Of a stretch of DNA of 64,000 bases, positions 48,461 through 58,321 are shown in pieces; the stretch's first letter is position 1; each line of letters starts with the position of its first letter. The DNA is from Azoarcus sp. CIB (GTDB lineage: Bacteria > Pseudomonadota > Gammaproteobacteria > Burkholderiales > Rhodocyclaceae). Location: assembly GCF_001190925.1 (NCBI RefSeq), contig NZ_CP011072.1, positions 62,001 through 126,000 on the forward strand. Direction: 5' to 3'. A program made the translations under genes and the position numbers. The notes beneath the pieces were generated by a model, which was not told the DNA's origin, searched no databases, and saw only the letters and a list, made by a program, of their open reading frames with translations.

Positions 48461-49198
48461 TCAGACCTTGTAGCCGCGGTGCAGCGCGACGATGCCGGCG
48501 CTGAGATTGAAGTAGTCGACCCGCTTGAACCCGACTTGTTCCATCAGCGCCTTGAGTTCCTCCTGGGGCGGATGCATGCGGATCGACTCGGCGAGGTAGC
48601 GGTAGCTGTCGGCGTCGCCGGCGACCTTCTGGCCCATCCACGGCAGGATCTTGAAGGAGTAGAGGTCGTAGGCGGGGGAAAGCGGGCCCCATACCTTGGA
48701 AAATTCGAGCACCAGCAGGCGCCCGCCCGGACGCAGCACACGGCGCATCTCGGCCAGCGCGGCGTCCTTGTGGGTCATGTTGCGCAGGCCGAAGGCGACC
48801 GTGACGCAATCGAACCAGTTGTCGGGGAAAGGCAGCTTTTCAGCGTTGCACTGGGCAACCGGCAGCGCGTAGCCGCGGTCCAGCACGCGGTCGCGGCCGA
48901 CCGAGAGCATGGCGTGGTTGATGTCGGTGAGCCAGACCTGGCCTTCGCGCCCGACGCGCTTGGCGAAGGCGAGCGAGAGGTCGGCGGTGCCGCCGGCGAC
49001 GTCGAGCACGCGGTCGCCGCGGCCGACGCCGGAGATCTGGATCGTGAACGCCTTCCACAGCCGGTGCATGCCGAAGGACATCAGGTCGTTCATGATGTCG
49101 TACTTGGTCGCGACCGAGGAGAAGACCTCGGCGACGCGTTGCTGCTTCTCGCCTTCGGCGACCGTCTGGAAGCCGAAGTGGGTGGTCTTGTCGTTCAT
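48461..49198 (-). CDS. ubiE: ubiquinone/menaquinone C-methyltransferase UbiE
   Basis: The 245-aa SAM-dependent enzyme methylates the quinone ring precursor. Signatures are [32 protein letters not shown], the SAM site [17 protein letters not shown] and [21 protein letters not shown]. The ATG at 49198 is 2 bp after the DUF971 stop, so the two are cotranscribed. Confidence 0.97.
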   Translation of the reverse strand: MNDKTTHFGFQTVAEGEKQQRVAEVFSSVATKYDIMNDLMSFGMHRLWKAFTIQISGVGRGDRVLDVAGGTADLSLAFAKRVGREGQVWLTDINHAMLSVGRDRVLDRGYALPVAQCNAEKLPFPDNWFDCVTVAFGLRNMTHKDAALAEMRRVLRPGGRLLVLEFSKVWGPLSPAYDLYSFKILPWMGQKVAGDADSYRYLAESIRMHPPQEELKALMEQVGFKRVDYFNLSAGIVALHRGYKV

Positions 49199-49200
49199 GT

Positions 49201-49623
49201 TCAGTGCTTGTGGCCGCAGCCGTGCTTGGGCGCGGGCGGTGGGTTGTCGGCGGGATCGCGGCTCGCCCCGGCCGCGGCGAGGCGGTCGAGGTACTGCTGC
49301 CACAGCGTGTCGTGCTGCGTGGCGAGCATGTGGAGGTAGTCCCAGGAATACAGGCCGCTGTCGTGGCCGTCGGAGAACACCAGCTTCACGGCGTAGTGGC
49401 CGACCGGCTCGATGTCGAGGAGCTCGACGTCGCGCTTGCCGACCTGCAGCGTTTCCTGCCCGACGCCGTGGCCGCGGACTTCGGCGGACGGCGAATACAC
49501 GCGCAGGTATTCGAAGGGCAGCGCGTACTGCCGGTCTTCGCCGAAGGCGATTTCCAGTACGCGCGACTTGCGATGCAGCGTGAGTGCGGTGGGGATGGGG
49601 GTGTCGTCGTCGAGGCCGGCCAT
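49201..49623 (-). CDS. DUF971 (gamma-butyrobetaine hydroxylase N-terminal-like) protein
   Basis: A 140-aa protein with the DUF971 core ([40 protein letters not shown], then [21 protein letters not shown]). The His/Cys-rich tail ends KHGCGHKH and could bind metal. The family is seen beside ubiE or Fe-S genes in many proteobacteria; its role is unknown. It heads the reverse ubi operon and diverges from phoB. Confidence 0.85.
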   Translation of the reverse strand: MAGLDDDTPIPTALTLHRKSRVLEIAFGEDRQYALPFEYLRVYSPSAEVRGHGVGQETLQVGKRDVELLDIEPVGHYAVKLVFSDGHDSGLYSWDYLHMLATQHDTLWQQYLDRLAAAGASRDPADNPPPAPKHGCGHKH

Positions 49624-49726
49624 GCTTGCCCCTGCTTGCGGATGGAGGGGGTGTCAATCATACCCGAATCGGGGCCCGCCCGTGCCCTGCGGGGCGCGGG
49701 CACTGCGCTTGTTGCGGGTTCGTGAC

Positions 49727-49759
49727 CTGTCACAAAATCGTCAATTTCCTGCAATACAC
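49727..49759 (+). promoter_or_regulatory. Pho box and promoter of phoBR
   Basis: Three PhoB half-sites repeat with an 11-bp period: CTGTCAC (49727), TCGTCAA (49738) and CTGCAAT (49749), separated by AAAA and TTTC. A -10-like TACACT (49754-49759) follows. In known Pho promoters the box replaces the -35 and lies about 10 bp before the -10, as here. Confidence 0.68.
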
Positions 49760-49785
49760 TAAGTGCAATGACATGGAGTGTAAAT

Positions 49786-50490
49786 ATGGCCGCGAACATC
49801 CTGCTTGTGGAAGACGAACCGGCGATCCAGGAATTGATTGCCGCCAACCTCGGACGTGCGGGGCATCATGTGGTGCGCGCCGGCGATGCCGAGACGGCGC
49901 AGCGCATCGTGCGCGACGCGCTGCCGGATCTGGTGCTGCTCGACTGGATGCTGCCCGGGATGTCGGGTATCGAGCTGGCGCGGCGCCTGCGGGCGGACGA
50001 GCGCACACGCACGATCCCCATCATCATGCTGACGGCGCGCGGCGAGGAGCAGGACAAGGTCGCGGGCCTGGAGATGGGCGCGGACGACTACATCACCAAG
50101 CCCTTCAGCCCGCGCGAGCTGGTCGCGCGCATCAAGGCCGTGCTGCGCCGGCGCGCGCCGCAGGCGACGGAAGACCCGGTGGAACTCGGCGGGTTGTGCC
50201 TCGATCCGGCGACGCACCGTGTCGCCGCCGGGGAACGGCCGGTGACCCTCGGGCCGACGGAGTTCCGCCTGCTGCATTTCCTGATGACCCATCCCGAGCG
50301 CGTGCATTCGCGTGCGCAGCTGCTGGACCAGGTGTGGGGCGACCATGTCTTCGTCGAGGAGCGCACGGTGGACGTGCATGTGCGGCGCCTGCGCGCTGCG
50401 CTGGAGCCGGTCGGCCATGACGGGCTGATCCAGACGGTGCGCGGCAGCGGCTATCGCCTCTCGGCCCTGCCGGCCGTGGCCGGCGTGTAA
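49786..50490 (+). CDS. phoB: phosphate regulon response regulator PhoB
   Basis: The 234-aa OmpR/PhoB-type regulator has a receiver domain ([14 protein letters not shown], phosphorylation Asp in [10 protein letters not shown], Lys in YITKPFSP) and a winged-helix DNA-binding domain ([31 protein letters not shown], then [15 protein letters not shown]). I chose the ATG at 49786, which has GGAG eight bases upstream, over the ATG at 49768. A Pho box precedes it, indicating autoregulation. phoR follows. Confidence 0.96.
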   Translation: MAANILLVEDEPAIQELIAANLGRAGHHVVRAGDAETAQRIVRDALPDLVLLDWMLPGMSGIELARRLRADERTRTIPIIMLTARGEEQDKVAGLEMGADDYITKPFSPRELVARIKAVLRRRAPQATEDPVELGGLCLDPATHRVAAGERPVTLGPTEFRLLHFLMTHPERVHSRAQLLDQVWGDHVFVEERTVDVHVRRLRAALEPVGHDGLIQTVRGSGYRLSALPAVAGV

Positions 50491-50546
50491 GATTCCGCAC
50501 TGGCAGCTTCGAGCGGGAGTCCCTCATCAGACCGGAATCGCGATAC

Positions 50547-51866
50547 GTGTGGATGCAGGCCGTGCGCATGCTGGGTCTGGTCGCCCTGCTGGCGCTGATC
50601 GTCGGCGCAATCGGCGGCAAGGTCGCGGCGTTGGCGATGCTGTTTGCCGGCCTGTTGGCGATGCTCGCCTACCAGCTGCTGAACCTGCAGCGCCTGGTCG
50701 AATGGATGCACGCACCGGCGGGGATGCCGTTGCCTGCCGGGGTCGGCATCTGGGCGCACATTTTCTATGACCTGGACCGGCGTTCGCGCACCTCGGTCGA
50801 CCTGCGCGAGCGCCTGACGGGCGCGCTTGACCGCTTCCACGAGGCGAGCCAGGCGATGCCGGACGGAGTGCTGTACCTGTCGGCGAACGACCGCATCGAG
50901 TGGCTCAACCGCAAGGCGGAGCAGCACTTCGGCATCGACGGGCGGCGCGACCACGGGGTGCTCGTGACGACGCTGGTGCGCGAGCCGGAGTTCGTGCGTT
51001 TCCTGCAGGCGGGCGATTATGCGGATCCGCTGGTGCTGCATTCGACGCGCCGGGCGGGCCTCACGCTGTTGCTGCAGGTGGTGCCCTTCGGCGACGAGCA
51101 GAAGATGGTGGTGTCGCGTGACGTCAGCCAGCTGGAGAAGCTGGAGACGATGCGGCGCGACTTCATCGCCAACGTGTCGCACGAGCTGCGCACGCCACTG
51201 ACGGTGGTGACGGGTTTCCTCGAGACGCTGATCGACGGTCGCGACGATTTCGCGCCGGAGGACGTGACGAACTTCCTGCAGCTCGCGCTGGAACAGTCGC
51301 TGCGCATGCAGACGCTGATCGAGGACCTGCTCACCCTGTCGGCACTGGAGACGGGCGCACCGGCTGCGGTGGAGGAGCGCGTTGACGTCGCCGCGCTGGT
51401 GCATAGCATCGCCGAGGATACGCGTATGTTGTCCAACGGCCGGCACGAGATCGATGCCGACATCGACGTGCGTGCGGGCTGTGCGACGCTGCTGGGCAGC
51501 GAGAAGGAGCTGCGCTCGGCGTTCGCGAACCTCGCCAGCAATGCGGTGCGCTACACGCCGTCCGGTGGGCGCATCCGCTTGAGCTGGAGCTGCACCGATG
51601 GTCGAGGGGAGTTTGCGGTCGAGGACAACGGCATAGGCATTGCCGCCGAGGACATCCCGCGCCTGACGGAGCGCTTCTACCGTGTCGACCGCGGCCGCTC
51701 GCGCGAGACGGGCGGCACCGGCCTGGGGCTGGCGATCGTCAAGCACATCCTGTCGCGCCACCAGGCCGAGCTGCGCATCGCCAGCGAGCCCGGCAGGGGG
51801 AGCCGCTTCAGCGCGCGCTTCCCGGTTTCGCGCCTGGGGCCTGCGATTCCAGCGCTTCGTAGCTGA
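50547..51866 (+). CDS. phoR: phosphate regulon sensor histidine kinase PhoR
   Basis: The 439-aa kinase has two N-terminal membrane helices (about 8-45), a PAS domain (DGVLYLSANDRIEWLNRKAEQHFGI), the HisKA box NVSHELRTPLTVVTGFLETL with the phospho-His, and an ATPase domain (ANLASNAVRYTPSGG, EDNGIGI, GTGLGLAIVKHIL). Start is GTG at 50547 or ATG at 50553; the Shine-Dalgarno is poor. Its last 59 bases overlap the 3' end of the convergent gene. It phosphorylates PhoB under low phosphate. Confidence 0.94.
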   Translation: MWMQAVRMLGLVALLALIVGAIGGKVAALAMLFAGLLAMLAYQLLNLQRLVEWMHAPAGMPLPAGVGIWAHIFYDLDRRSRTSVDLRERLTGALDRFHEASQAMPDGVLYLSANDRIEWLNRKAEQHFGIDGRRDHGVLVTTLVREPEFVRFLQAGDYADPLVLHSTRRAGLTLLLQVVPFGDEQKMVVSRDVSQLEKLETMRRDFIANVSHELRTPLTVVTGFLETLIDGRDDFAPEDVTNFLQLALEQSLRMQTLIEDLLTLSALETGAPAAVEERVDVAALVHSIAEDTRMLSNGRHEIDADIDVRAGCATLLGSEKELRSAFANLASNAVRYTPSGGRIRLSWSCTDGRGEFAVEDNGIGIAAEDIPRLTERFYRVDRGRSRETGGTGLGLAIVKHILSRHQAELRIASEPGRGSRFSARFPVSRLGPAIPALRS

Positions 51867-53448
51867 CCTGGACGAAATCGGGGCCGCGCAGGATCGGTTT
51901 GGTGAGCCGCAGCTGGTAGCGCTCGGGGCCGTCGACGACGTCGATGACCCGTTGCGGCTGGAACCATTTCGCCGGCAGGATCAGCGAGGCGCCCGTCTTG
52001 AGTGCCGGCGTGGGGGGGAGCAGGAAGGCCTCGAGGAAGGCTTCGTGCAGATTGCTCGTGAGGCCGAAGGGGCGCACCGCGACGACCCGGGGCAGGCCGG
52101 GAAGCACCTGCACGCCCGCTTCCATGACGCCGTCGGCGCGATACATCAGCCAGCTGAGCTGCGCGACCAGGAAATGCTCGCCGTCGGGCGGGCGCACGCC
52201 GACGAGCTGATGGTGTTCGAGGCGCTGTGTGTGGGGATCCTGGTACAGGCGGAAGCCGCTCACCGAATGGTCCGCGACTTGCCAGTGTTCGCAGGTGAAG
52301 CCGAGCCGCGTTGCCGCACGCCGGCGCTCGTTTTCGTTCCAGCGCGGGTTCTCGGCCTGGGTGACGCGTTCGCCGAAGGTGAGCAGCGAGATGTCGCTGC
52401 GCAGGCTGCGCTGCGTCGCGTAGATCGGGGGCTGTTCGAAGGGTTTGCCGCTGATGTGGAAGGCGATGGACGACCAGCCGACGGTGAGGTCGGCGCGCCC
52501 CTGCGTGCCGCGCCGCGGGAAGCGGCGTCCGGCGGAGGCGAGGCCCCACGGGCGGTACAGCGACAGCAGCAGCCGGGAGCAGGCGTCCACGGGGCAGTCG
52601 GCGCCGAGCCCGAGCGAGGATGGCGTGACGCCCTGCTTGAACTGCTTGAGTACGGCCTGGATCTGCCCGGCGAGCTTGCTGCCGTCGAAGCGACGCAGCG
52701 CCGTGGAGGGCGCGAGCACGCCGAGCGGGCGAAGGCCGTGGTCGGCGCCGAGGTCGAGTCCGTAGGCGGCAGGCTGCGGGGTTTCGCCGTCCGGCGCGCC
52801 GAGGAGCTCGCAGTAGGGGGCGAAGCGCTGCGTCCAGCGGCACACCCATCCGAGGTCGCGCGCGCTGCGGCCGTAGGGGTTGGCGAGGTCGACGAGCAGT
52901 ACGGCGGCGAAGGCCTCGGCCGGGCTTTGCGCCTTCCAGATGTCGTTGAGTGCATCGGGGACGCGGATCGTGGCGACGCCGAGCGCCTCGGCCGCGCAGT
53001 AACTGTCGTGCAGCGCGCTCCACGTGCCCTTGGGGATGGAGCGGTGGGCACGGAAGTATTCGAGCGGGACCATGCCCGCGTAGTGGATGCGCCGCTGCGC
53101 CAATAGCGCGCGCTGGTCGGTCGGCAGGCGTTCGGCACCCCACGCGCGCGCGACGCGTTCGTAGGACCGGGTCATGGCCTGCCACAGCGCGACGACGCTG
53201 CGCAGGGTTGCGTTTTCGACGCTGTCCGGCGGCAGCGGATGGGCGGCATAGCGGTCGGCCATCGCGGACTGGGCGAGTGCGATGTGCGGACGCGCTGCTT
53301 CGAGGATTTCGAGCTGCTGTTCGGGTGGCGGCGGGCTGCGCAGCAGCGTCTGCACCATCTCCGACAGCAGTCTGTGGGTCTCGTCGACGTTCAGCGGGTG
53401 CAGCCTGTTCAGCAACTCCAGGCAGTCGACGGGATCGTGATAACCCAT
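51808..53448 (-). CDS. conserved hypothetical protein, candidate PilZ-like C-terminal domain
   Basis: A 546-aa soluble protein without signal peptide or clear membrane helix. The N-terminal two-thirds are mostly helical (CLELLNRLHPLNVDETHRLLSEM) and not recognised. Near residues 377-398, RAATR and DHSVSG match the PilZ RxxxR and DxSxxG motifs for c-di-GMP binding, although only 11 residues separate them, shorter than in YcgR. A beta-rich region continues to the C-terminus (LVGVRPPDGEHFLVAQLSWL). I prefer the ATG at 53448 with GGAGAA upstream; one at 53490 overlaps the HIT-gene stop (ATGA). It overlaps phoR by 59 bp. Confidence 0.68.
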   Translation of the reverse strand: MGYHDPVDCLELLNRLHPLNVDETHRLLSEMVQTLLRSPPPPEQQLEILEAARPHIALAQSAMADRYAAHPLPPDSVENATLRSVVALWQAMTRSYERVARAWGAERLPTDQRALLAQRRIHYAGMVPLEYFRAHRSIPKGTWSALHDSYCAAEALGVATIRVPDALNDIWKAQSPAEAFAAVLLVDLANPYGRSARDLGWVCRWTQRFAPYCELLGAPDGETPQPAAYGLDLGADHGLRPLGVLAPSTALRRFDGSKLAGQIQAVLKQFKQGVTPSSLGLGADCPVDACSRLLLSLYRPWGLASAGRRFPRRGTQGRADLTVGWSSIAFHISGKPFEQPPIYATQRSLRSDISLLTFGERVTQAENPRWNENERRRAATRLGFTCEHWQVADHSVSGFRLYQDPHTQRLEHHQLVGVRPPDGEHFLVAQLSWLMYRADGVMEAGVQVLPGLPRVVAVRPFGLTSNLHEAFLEAFLLPPTPALKTGASLILPAKWFQPQRVIDVVDGPERYQLRLTKPILRGPDFVQVSYEALESQAPGAKPGSAR

Positions 53449-53486
53449 GGGTTCTCCGTTGTGCGTTGGGTCCGCGCTTGCAGCGG

Positions 53487-53909
53487 TCATCCGGCGGTCT
53501 GTTCGGTGAGCATCGCGACCAGCGTCGCGGCGAGGGTGTCCAGCGGCGGGGCCGCGCGCTGCGCGCCGGTGCGCTGCGGCGCGCTCCACACCGACTGCGG
53601 GAAGTGGGCATCGTCGGCGAAGCGCGGGATCACGTGCCAATGCAGGTGCGGAACCATGTTGCCGAGGCTCGCGAGGTTGATCTTGTCGGGGCGCATCAGC
53701 TGGCGCAGTGCGGCTTCGGTCGCGAATACGACGTTGAGGAGGTGGCGCTGCTCGCCGGCGTTGAGGTCGGTCATTTCCGCGACGTGGTGGTTCCACACGA
53801 CGCGGCAGAAGCCGGGATAGCCGGGCTCATCGACGAGGATGACGCGGCAGCTGCCGTCGCGCCAGACCGGGGTCTCGTTCGCAGCCAGGCACAATGGGCA
53901 ATCGGACAC
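53487..53909 (-). CDS. HIT-family nucleotide-binding protein
   Basis: A 140-aa histidine-triad protein with the active motif HLHWHVIPRF and an N-terminal CPLC. HIT proteins hydrolyse or transfer nucleotidyl groups; the substrate is unknown. The start is a GTG (53909) preceded by AAGGGGAAAAC. It lies 69 bp after the YafJ-type gene on the reverse strand. Confidence 0.92.
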   Translation of the reverse strand: MSDCPLCLAANETPVWRDGSCRVILVDEPGYPGFCRVVWNHHVAEMTDLNAGEQRHLLNVVFATEAALRQLMRPDKINLASLGNMVPHLHWHVIPRFADDAHFPQSVWSAPQRTGAQRAAPPLDTLAATLVAMLTEQTAG

Positions 53910-53978
53910 GGTTTTCCCCTTCGGCGGTATGGTGAAAGTCGGACTTTAGCCTTTCGGCATGAGGCTGCGAAGCGAAAT

Positions 53979-54800
53979 CTACACGCTGCCCGCGCCGGCG
54001 GCGGGATTGCCGGCGATGGTCGTCGCTTCGCCCAGCGTCTCGATGGCGCCGTGGCGGAACGCGAGCAGCGTGCCGGGCGGTATCGCGTGCCACGCCTCGT
54101 TGTCGGTCAGCGGCGTGGTCGCGATTACGGCGACGCGGTCGGCCGGGGTCGTGAGCTGGCTGAAATCGACACTGAGATCCTGGTCAGAGAGGTGCGCGGT
54201 GGCGAATGGTGCCTGGCGGATGATGTAGGTGAGTTTTGTCGAGCAATGGGCGAAAAGGTATTCGCCGTTCGACAGCAGGAAGTTGAACGGACCGTGCGCG
54301 CCGATGCGAATCGCGAGCCGGCGCAGCGCCGCGAACAGGGTTTCGGCCGGCGGCGGGCCGTCGGGGAATTCGGCGGCGAGGTTCTGCAGGATGTCGCAGA
54401 ACGCGGACTCCGAGTCGGTGCTGCCGACCGGCAGGAAGCGGCCGTCGAAGGGCGGCGTGTAGTCGAGCAGGTTGCCGTTGTGCGCGAAGATCCAGTAGCT
54501 CCCCCACAGCTCACGCTGGAAGGGGTGGGTGTTGTCGAGCGTGACCTGACCTTGCGTTGCCTTGCGGATGTGCGCGATGACGTTGAGCGAGCGGATCGGG
54601 TAGTTGCGCACCAGCTCCGCGACCGGCGACGAGGCGCTGGGCTGGGGGTCGAGGAAGACGCGCACGCCGCGTCCCTCGAAGAAGGCGATGCCCCAGCCAT
54701 CGGCGTGCACGTCGGTGGCACCGCCGCGCGCCTGGAAGCCGGCGAACGAGAAGCAGATGTCCGTCGGTACGTTGCTGTTCATTCCGAGGAGCTGGCACAT
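53979..54800 (-). CDS. class II glutamine amidotransferase (YafJ family)
   Basis: A 273-aa Ntn-type amidotransferase. After removal of Met1 the catalytic Cys2 is at the N-terminus (MCQLLGMNSNVPTDICFSFAGF), and HADGWGIAFFEG, AHIRKATQG and WIFAHNGNL complete the glutaminase site. There is no synthetase domain, as is usual for YafJ. The acceptor is unknown. It follows gatB by 37 bp in the reverse operon. Confidence 0.9.
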   Translation of the reverse strand: MCQLLGMNSNVPTDICFSFAGFQARGGATDVHADGWGIAFFEGRGVRVFLDPQPSASSPVAELVRNYPIRSLNVIAHIRKATQGQVTLDNTHPFQRELWGSYWIFAHNGNLLDYTPPFDGRFLPVGSTDSESAFCDILQNLAAEFPDGPPPAETLFAALRRLAIRIGAHGPFNFLLSNGEYLFAHCSTKLTYIIRQAPFATAHLSDQDLSVDFSQLTTPADRVAVIATTPLTDNEAWHAIPPGTLLAFRHGAIETLGEATTIAGNPAAGAGSV

Positions 54801-54837
54801 CGCGCGTCCCCCGAGGGTGTGGCGGTGAGAGGGTGGT

Positions 54838-56295
54838 TCAGCCTTCCAGCTTGCGTTTCAGCAGTTCGTTGACCTGCGCCGGGTTGGCCTTGCCCTTGCT
54901 CGCCTTCATGACCTGGCCGACGAGCGCGTTGAAGGCCTTCTCCTTGCCGGCGCGGAACTCCTCGACCGACTTCTGGTTCGCCGCGAGGACTTCGTCGATC
55001 ATTGCCTCGATCGCGCCGGCGTCGTTGGTCTGGCGCAGGCCCTGGGCTTCGATGATGGCGTCCGCACTGGCACCCTCGCCGTTCCACAGGGCTTCGAACA
55101 CCTTCTTGCCTATGTTGTTCGAGATGGTGCCGTCGGCGATGCGCTGCACGAGGCCGGCGAGCTGGGCGGGCGAGACCGGGGACGCGGAAGCGTCGAGTTC
55201 GGCCTTGTTGAGACGGGCGGCGAGATCGCCCATGACCCAGTTGGCGCAGGGCTTGGCGAGCGGCACGCCGGCGGCTTCGACGGTGGCTTGATAGAAGGAC
55301 GCGATTTCCTTCGAGGCGGTGAGCGTCGTCGCGTCGTAGGCCGAGAGGCCCCATTGCTCGATGAAGCGGGCTTTCATCGCGCCCGGCAGCTCGGGCATCT
55401 CCGACTGCACGCGCGCTTTCCATTCCGGCGCGATCACCAGTGGCAGCAGGTCGGGATCGGGGAAATAGCGGTAGTCGTGGGCGTCTTCCTTCGAGCGCAT
55501 CATGCGCGTCTCGCCGGTGTCGGGATCGAACAGCACGGTCGCCTGCTGGATCTTGCCGCCGTCCTCGATGGTGGCGATCTGCCACTGCACTTCGAAGTCG
55601 ATGGCCTGCTGCAGGAAGCGGAAGGAGTTCAGGTTCTTGATCTCGCGGCGCGTGCCGAGCGGCCCGCCGGGGTGGCGCACGGAGACGTTGGCGTCGCAGC
55701 GGAACGAGCCTTCCTGCATGTTGCCGTCGCAGATGTCGATCCAGCGTACCAGCGCATGGAGCGCGCGGGCGTAGGCGACCGCCTCGGCCGAGGAGCGCAT
55801 GTCGGGTTCGGAGACGATTTCCAGCAGCGGCGTGCCGGCACGGTTGAGGTCGATGCCGCTCATGCCGTGGAAGTCCTCGTGCAGGGACTTGCCGGCGTCT
55901 TCCTCGAGATGGGCGCGCGTTAGCTGCACGGTCTTCTCGTAGGCTTTCTCCCCTTCACCGACGCGGATCGTGATTTCGCCGCCCTGCACCACCGGCAGCT
56001 CGAACTGGCTGATCTGGTAGCCCTTCGGCAGATCCGGGTAGAAGTAGTTCTTGCGCGCGAACACGCTCTTCGCCGCGACGTTCGCGCCGATTGCGAGGCC
56101 GAAGCGGATCGCGCGCTCGACGGCGCCGCGGTTCAGCACCGGCAGCACGCCGGGCAGCGCGATGTCGACGGCGCAGGCCTGCACGTTCGGCTCGGCGCCG
56201 AAGGCGGTGCTGGCGCCGGAAAAGATCTTCGACGCGGTGTTGAGCTGGGCATGCACTTCCAGCCCGATGACGACTTCCCAATCCGATCTGCTCAT
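54838..56295 (-). CDS. gatB: Asp/Glu-tRNA amidotransferase subunit B
   Basis: The 485-aa GatB activates misacylated Asp-tRNA(Asn) or Glu-tRNA(Gln) and, with GatA ammonia, converts them. It starts [22 protein letters not shown], has [16 protein letters not shown] and [11 protein letters not shown], and ends with the YqeY-like tail domain ([15 protein letters not shown]). It is separated from gatA by a lipoprotein gene. The presence of GatCAB implies the indirect route to Asn- or Gln-tRNA. Confidence 0.98.
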   Translation of the reverse strand: MSRSDWEVVIGLEVHAQLNTASKIFSGASTAFGAEPNVQACAVDIALPGVLPVLNRGAVERAIRFGLAIGANVAAKSVFARKNYFYPDLPKGYQISQFELPVVQGGEITIRVGEGEKAYEKTVQLTRAHLEEDAGKSLHEDFHGMSGIDLNRAGTPLLEIVSEPDMRSSAEAVAYARALHALVRWIDICDGNMQEGSFRCDANVSVRHPGGPLGTRREIKNLNSFRFLQQAIDFEVQWQIATIEDGGKIQQATVLFDPDTGETRMMRSKEDAHDYRYFPDPDLLPLVIAPEWKARVQSEMPELPGAMKARFIEQWGLSAYDATTLTASKEIASFYQATVEAAGVPLAKPCANWVMGDLAARLNKAELDASASPVSPAQLAGLVQRIADGTISNNIGKKVFEALWNGEGASADAIIEAQGLRQTNDAGAIEAMIDEVLAANQKSVEEFRAGKEKAFNALVGQVMKASKGKANPAQVNELLKRKLEG

Positions 56296-56322
56296 CTTCG
56301 TATCTCTAGATTCTTGACGCGG

Positions 56323-56847
56323 TCAGGTGCACTGGCCGCTCGACCGGTCCACGAGGATCGGCCATACGTATTCGAACGTGCCGCGGGTGCAGCGTTTCGC
56401 GCATTCGGAGAATGCGACGGTGACCTGTTCGCCCTGTTCCCACATGCGCACCGTGCAGCCGTCGCGGGCCTGCAGTTCGACGTGCGGTTCCTTCAGCACC
56501 TGCTTGAAGTCGGCGAGGTCGAACTTGCAGCTGCCGCGTTTGGGAACATTGACCGTGGCGGCGAAGGCGCGCACCTCGGAGTAGCTGACGTCGAGCACGG
56601 CGCTGCCGCCGTAGCCGACCTCGTCCTTGAAGCGGCAGTCGGTCTTGATACTCAGCGGCCGCACCGGCATCGGCTTCAGCCGGCCACGCTGCAGTGCGCG
56701 TTCGGGCTCGGCTTCGGCCGCGGCCTGAGCGGCTGACGGAGCGGTCGCGGCGGGTTCGGGCTTGCGCTCGGGCGGGGTCGCGCAGGCGCCGAGCAGCACG
56801 GCGGCGGCGAGCGTCGCGGCACGGAGGGCGGGATGAAGGCGGCGCAT
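56323..56847 (-). CDS. hypothetical Cys-containing lipoprotein between gatA and gatB
   Basis: A 174-aa protein with a lipoprotein signal: ATLAAAVLLGAC, lipidated Cys22. After an Ala/Pro-rich linker, the mature domain (about 55-174) has six Cys (TDCRF, GSCKF, DGCTV, SECAKRC, GQC), enough for three disulfides in the periplasm. The ATG at 56847 is 7 bp after the gatA stop, within the gat operon. I do not recognise the family and see no link to tRNA amidation. Confidence 0.75.
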   Translation of the reverse strand: MRRLHPALRAATLAAAVLLGACATPPERKPEPAATAPSAAQAAAEAEPERALQRGRLKPMPVRPLSIKTDCRFKDEVGYGGSAVLDVSYSEVRAFAATVNVPKRGSCKFDLADFKQVLKEPHVELQARDGCTVRMWEQGEQVTVAFSECAKRCTRGTFEYVWPILVDRSSGQCT

Positions 56848-56854
56848 GGGACGC

Positions 56855-58318
56855 TCAGGCCGGACGGCGCAGGTGCCAGTCGGTCGCCTGCTGGTACTGG
56901 TGCGCGGTGCCCAGCAGGCGCGCTTCGCCGAAATAGTCGCCGATGAGCTGCAGGCCGACCGGGAGATTCCCGGCACCGAAGCCGCAAGGATGCGAGAGAC
57001 CCGGCAGGCCGGCGAGGTTCACGGCGATCGTGTAGATGTCCGAGAGGTACATCTGCACCGGATCGTCGGTCTTCTCGCCGATCGACCACGCGGTGGTCGG
57101 GCTGGTCGGGCCGGCGATCACGTCGCATTCGCGGAAAGCGGCCTGGAAGTCCTGCGCGATCAGGCGGCGCAGCTTCTGCGCCTGCAGGTAGTAGGCGTCG
57201 TAGTAGCCGTGCGACAGCACGTAGGTGCCAACGAGGATGCGGCGCTTGACCTCGGCGCCGAAGCCTTCGGCACGGCTCTTCGCATACATCTCCGCGAGGT
57301 CGCGGTACTCGGCGGCGCGGTGGCCGTAGCGCACGCCGTCGAAGCGCGACAGGTTGCTCGAGGCCTCGGCCGGGGCGATCACGTAGTAGGCGGGGATCGC
57401 GAGCTTGGCGTTGGGCAGGCTCACCTCGACGGTGGTCGCGCCGAGCCTGCGGTACTGCTCGAGCGCGGCTTCGACCGCGGCGCGCACGTCCTCGGCCATG
57501 CCTTCGGCGAAGAATTCGCGCGGCAGGCCGATGCGCAGGCCGGCGAGCGGTTTGTCGTTCGCCGGCGCGGCGATCTCGCGCGCATAGTCCTCGGCCGGGC
57601 GCTCGAGGCTGGTGGAGTCGCGCTCGTCGAAGCCGGCCATCGCGGTGAGGAGCTGCGCGCAGTCGGCCGCGGACGCGCCGAAGGCGCCGCCCTGGTCGAG
57701 CGAACTGGCGTAGGCGATCATGCCGTAGCGGCTGACGACGCCGTAGGTGGGCTTGATGCCGGTGATGCCGGTGTGGCCGGCGGGTTGGCGCACCGAACCG
57801 CCGGTGTCCGTGCCGGTGGCGATCGGGGCGAGGCGCGCGGCGACCGCGGCAGCCGAGCCGCCGGAGGAGCCGCCCGGGATGCGGGCGGTGTCCCACGGGT
57901 TCTTCACCGGACCGTAGTGCGAGTTCTCGTTCGACGAGCCCATCGCGAACTCGTCCATATTGGTCTTGCCCAGGTTGACCGCACCGGCGGCCTTGAGCAG
58001 CGAGACGACGTGGGCGTCATACGGGCTGACGAAGTTCGACAGCATCTTCGAGCCGCAGGTCGTGAGCACGCCTTCGGTGCAGAACACGTCCTTGTGCGCG
58101 AGCGGGATGCCAGTGAGCGGGCCGGCGTTGCCGGCGGCGATGCGGGCGTCGGCGGCACGGGCGGCCGCGAGGGCGCCGTCGCGGTCGACGGTGATGAAGG
58201 CGTTGAGCGCCGGGTTCTGCGCGGCGATGCGGTCGAGGAAGAGCGTCGCGAGCTCGACGCTGGAGATCCGCTTCGCGTCGAGTGCGGCGCGCAGTTCGGT
58301 GAGGCTGGCGTTGATCAT
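56855..58318 (-). CDS. gatA: Asp/Glu-tRNA amidotransferase subunit A
   Basis: The 487-aa amidase releases ammonia from glutamine for GatB. The Ser-cisSer-Lys triad is visible in [10 protein letters not shown] (Lys), the [14 protein letters not shown] loop and [38 protein letters not shown] is also conserved. It starts 3 bp after the gatC stop. Confidence 0.98.
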   Translation of the reverse strand: MINASLTELRAALDAKRISSVELATLFLDRIAAQNPALNAFITVDRDGALAAARAADARIAAGNAGPLTGIPLAHKDVFCTEGVLTTCGSKMLSNFVSPYDAHVVSLLKAAGAVNLGKTNMDEFAMGSSNENSHYGPVKNPWDTARIPGGSSGGSAAAVAARLAPIATGTDTGGSVRQPAGHTGITGIKPTYGVVSRYGMIAYASSLDQGGAFGASAADCAQLLTAMAGFDERDSTSLERPAEDYAREIAAPANDKPLAGLRIGLPREFFAEGMAEDVRAAVEAALEQYRRLGATTVEVSLPNAKLAIPAYYVIAPAEASSNLSRFDGVRYGHRAAEYRDLAEMYAKSRAEGFGAEVKRRILVGTYVLSHGYYDAYYLQAQKLRRLIAQDFQAAFRECDVIAGPTSPTTAWSIGEKTDDPVQMYLSDIYTIAVNLAGLPGLSHPCGFGAGNLPVGLQLIGDYFGEARLLGTAHQYQQATDWHLRRPA

Positions 58319-58321
58319 GGC

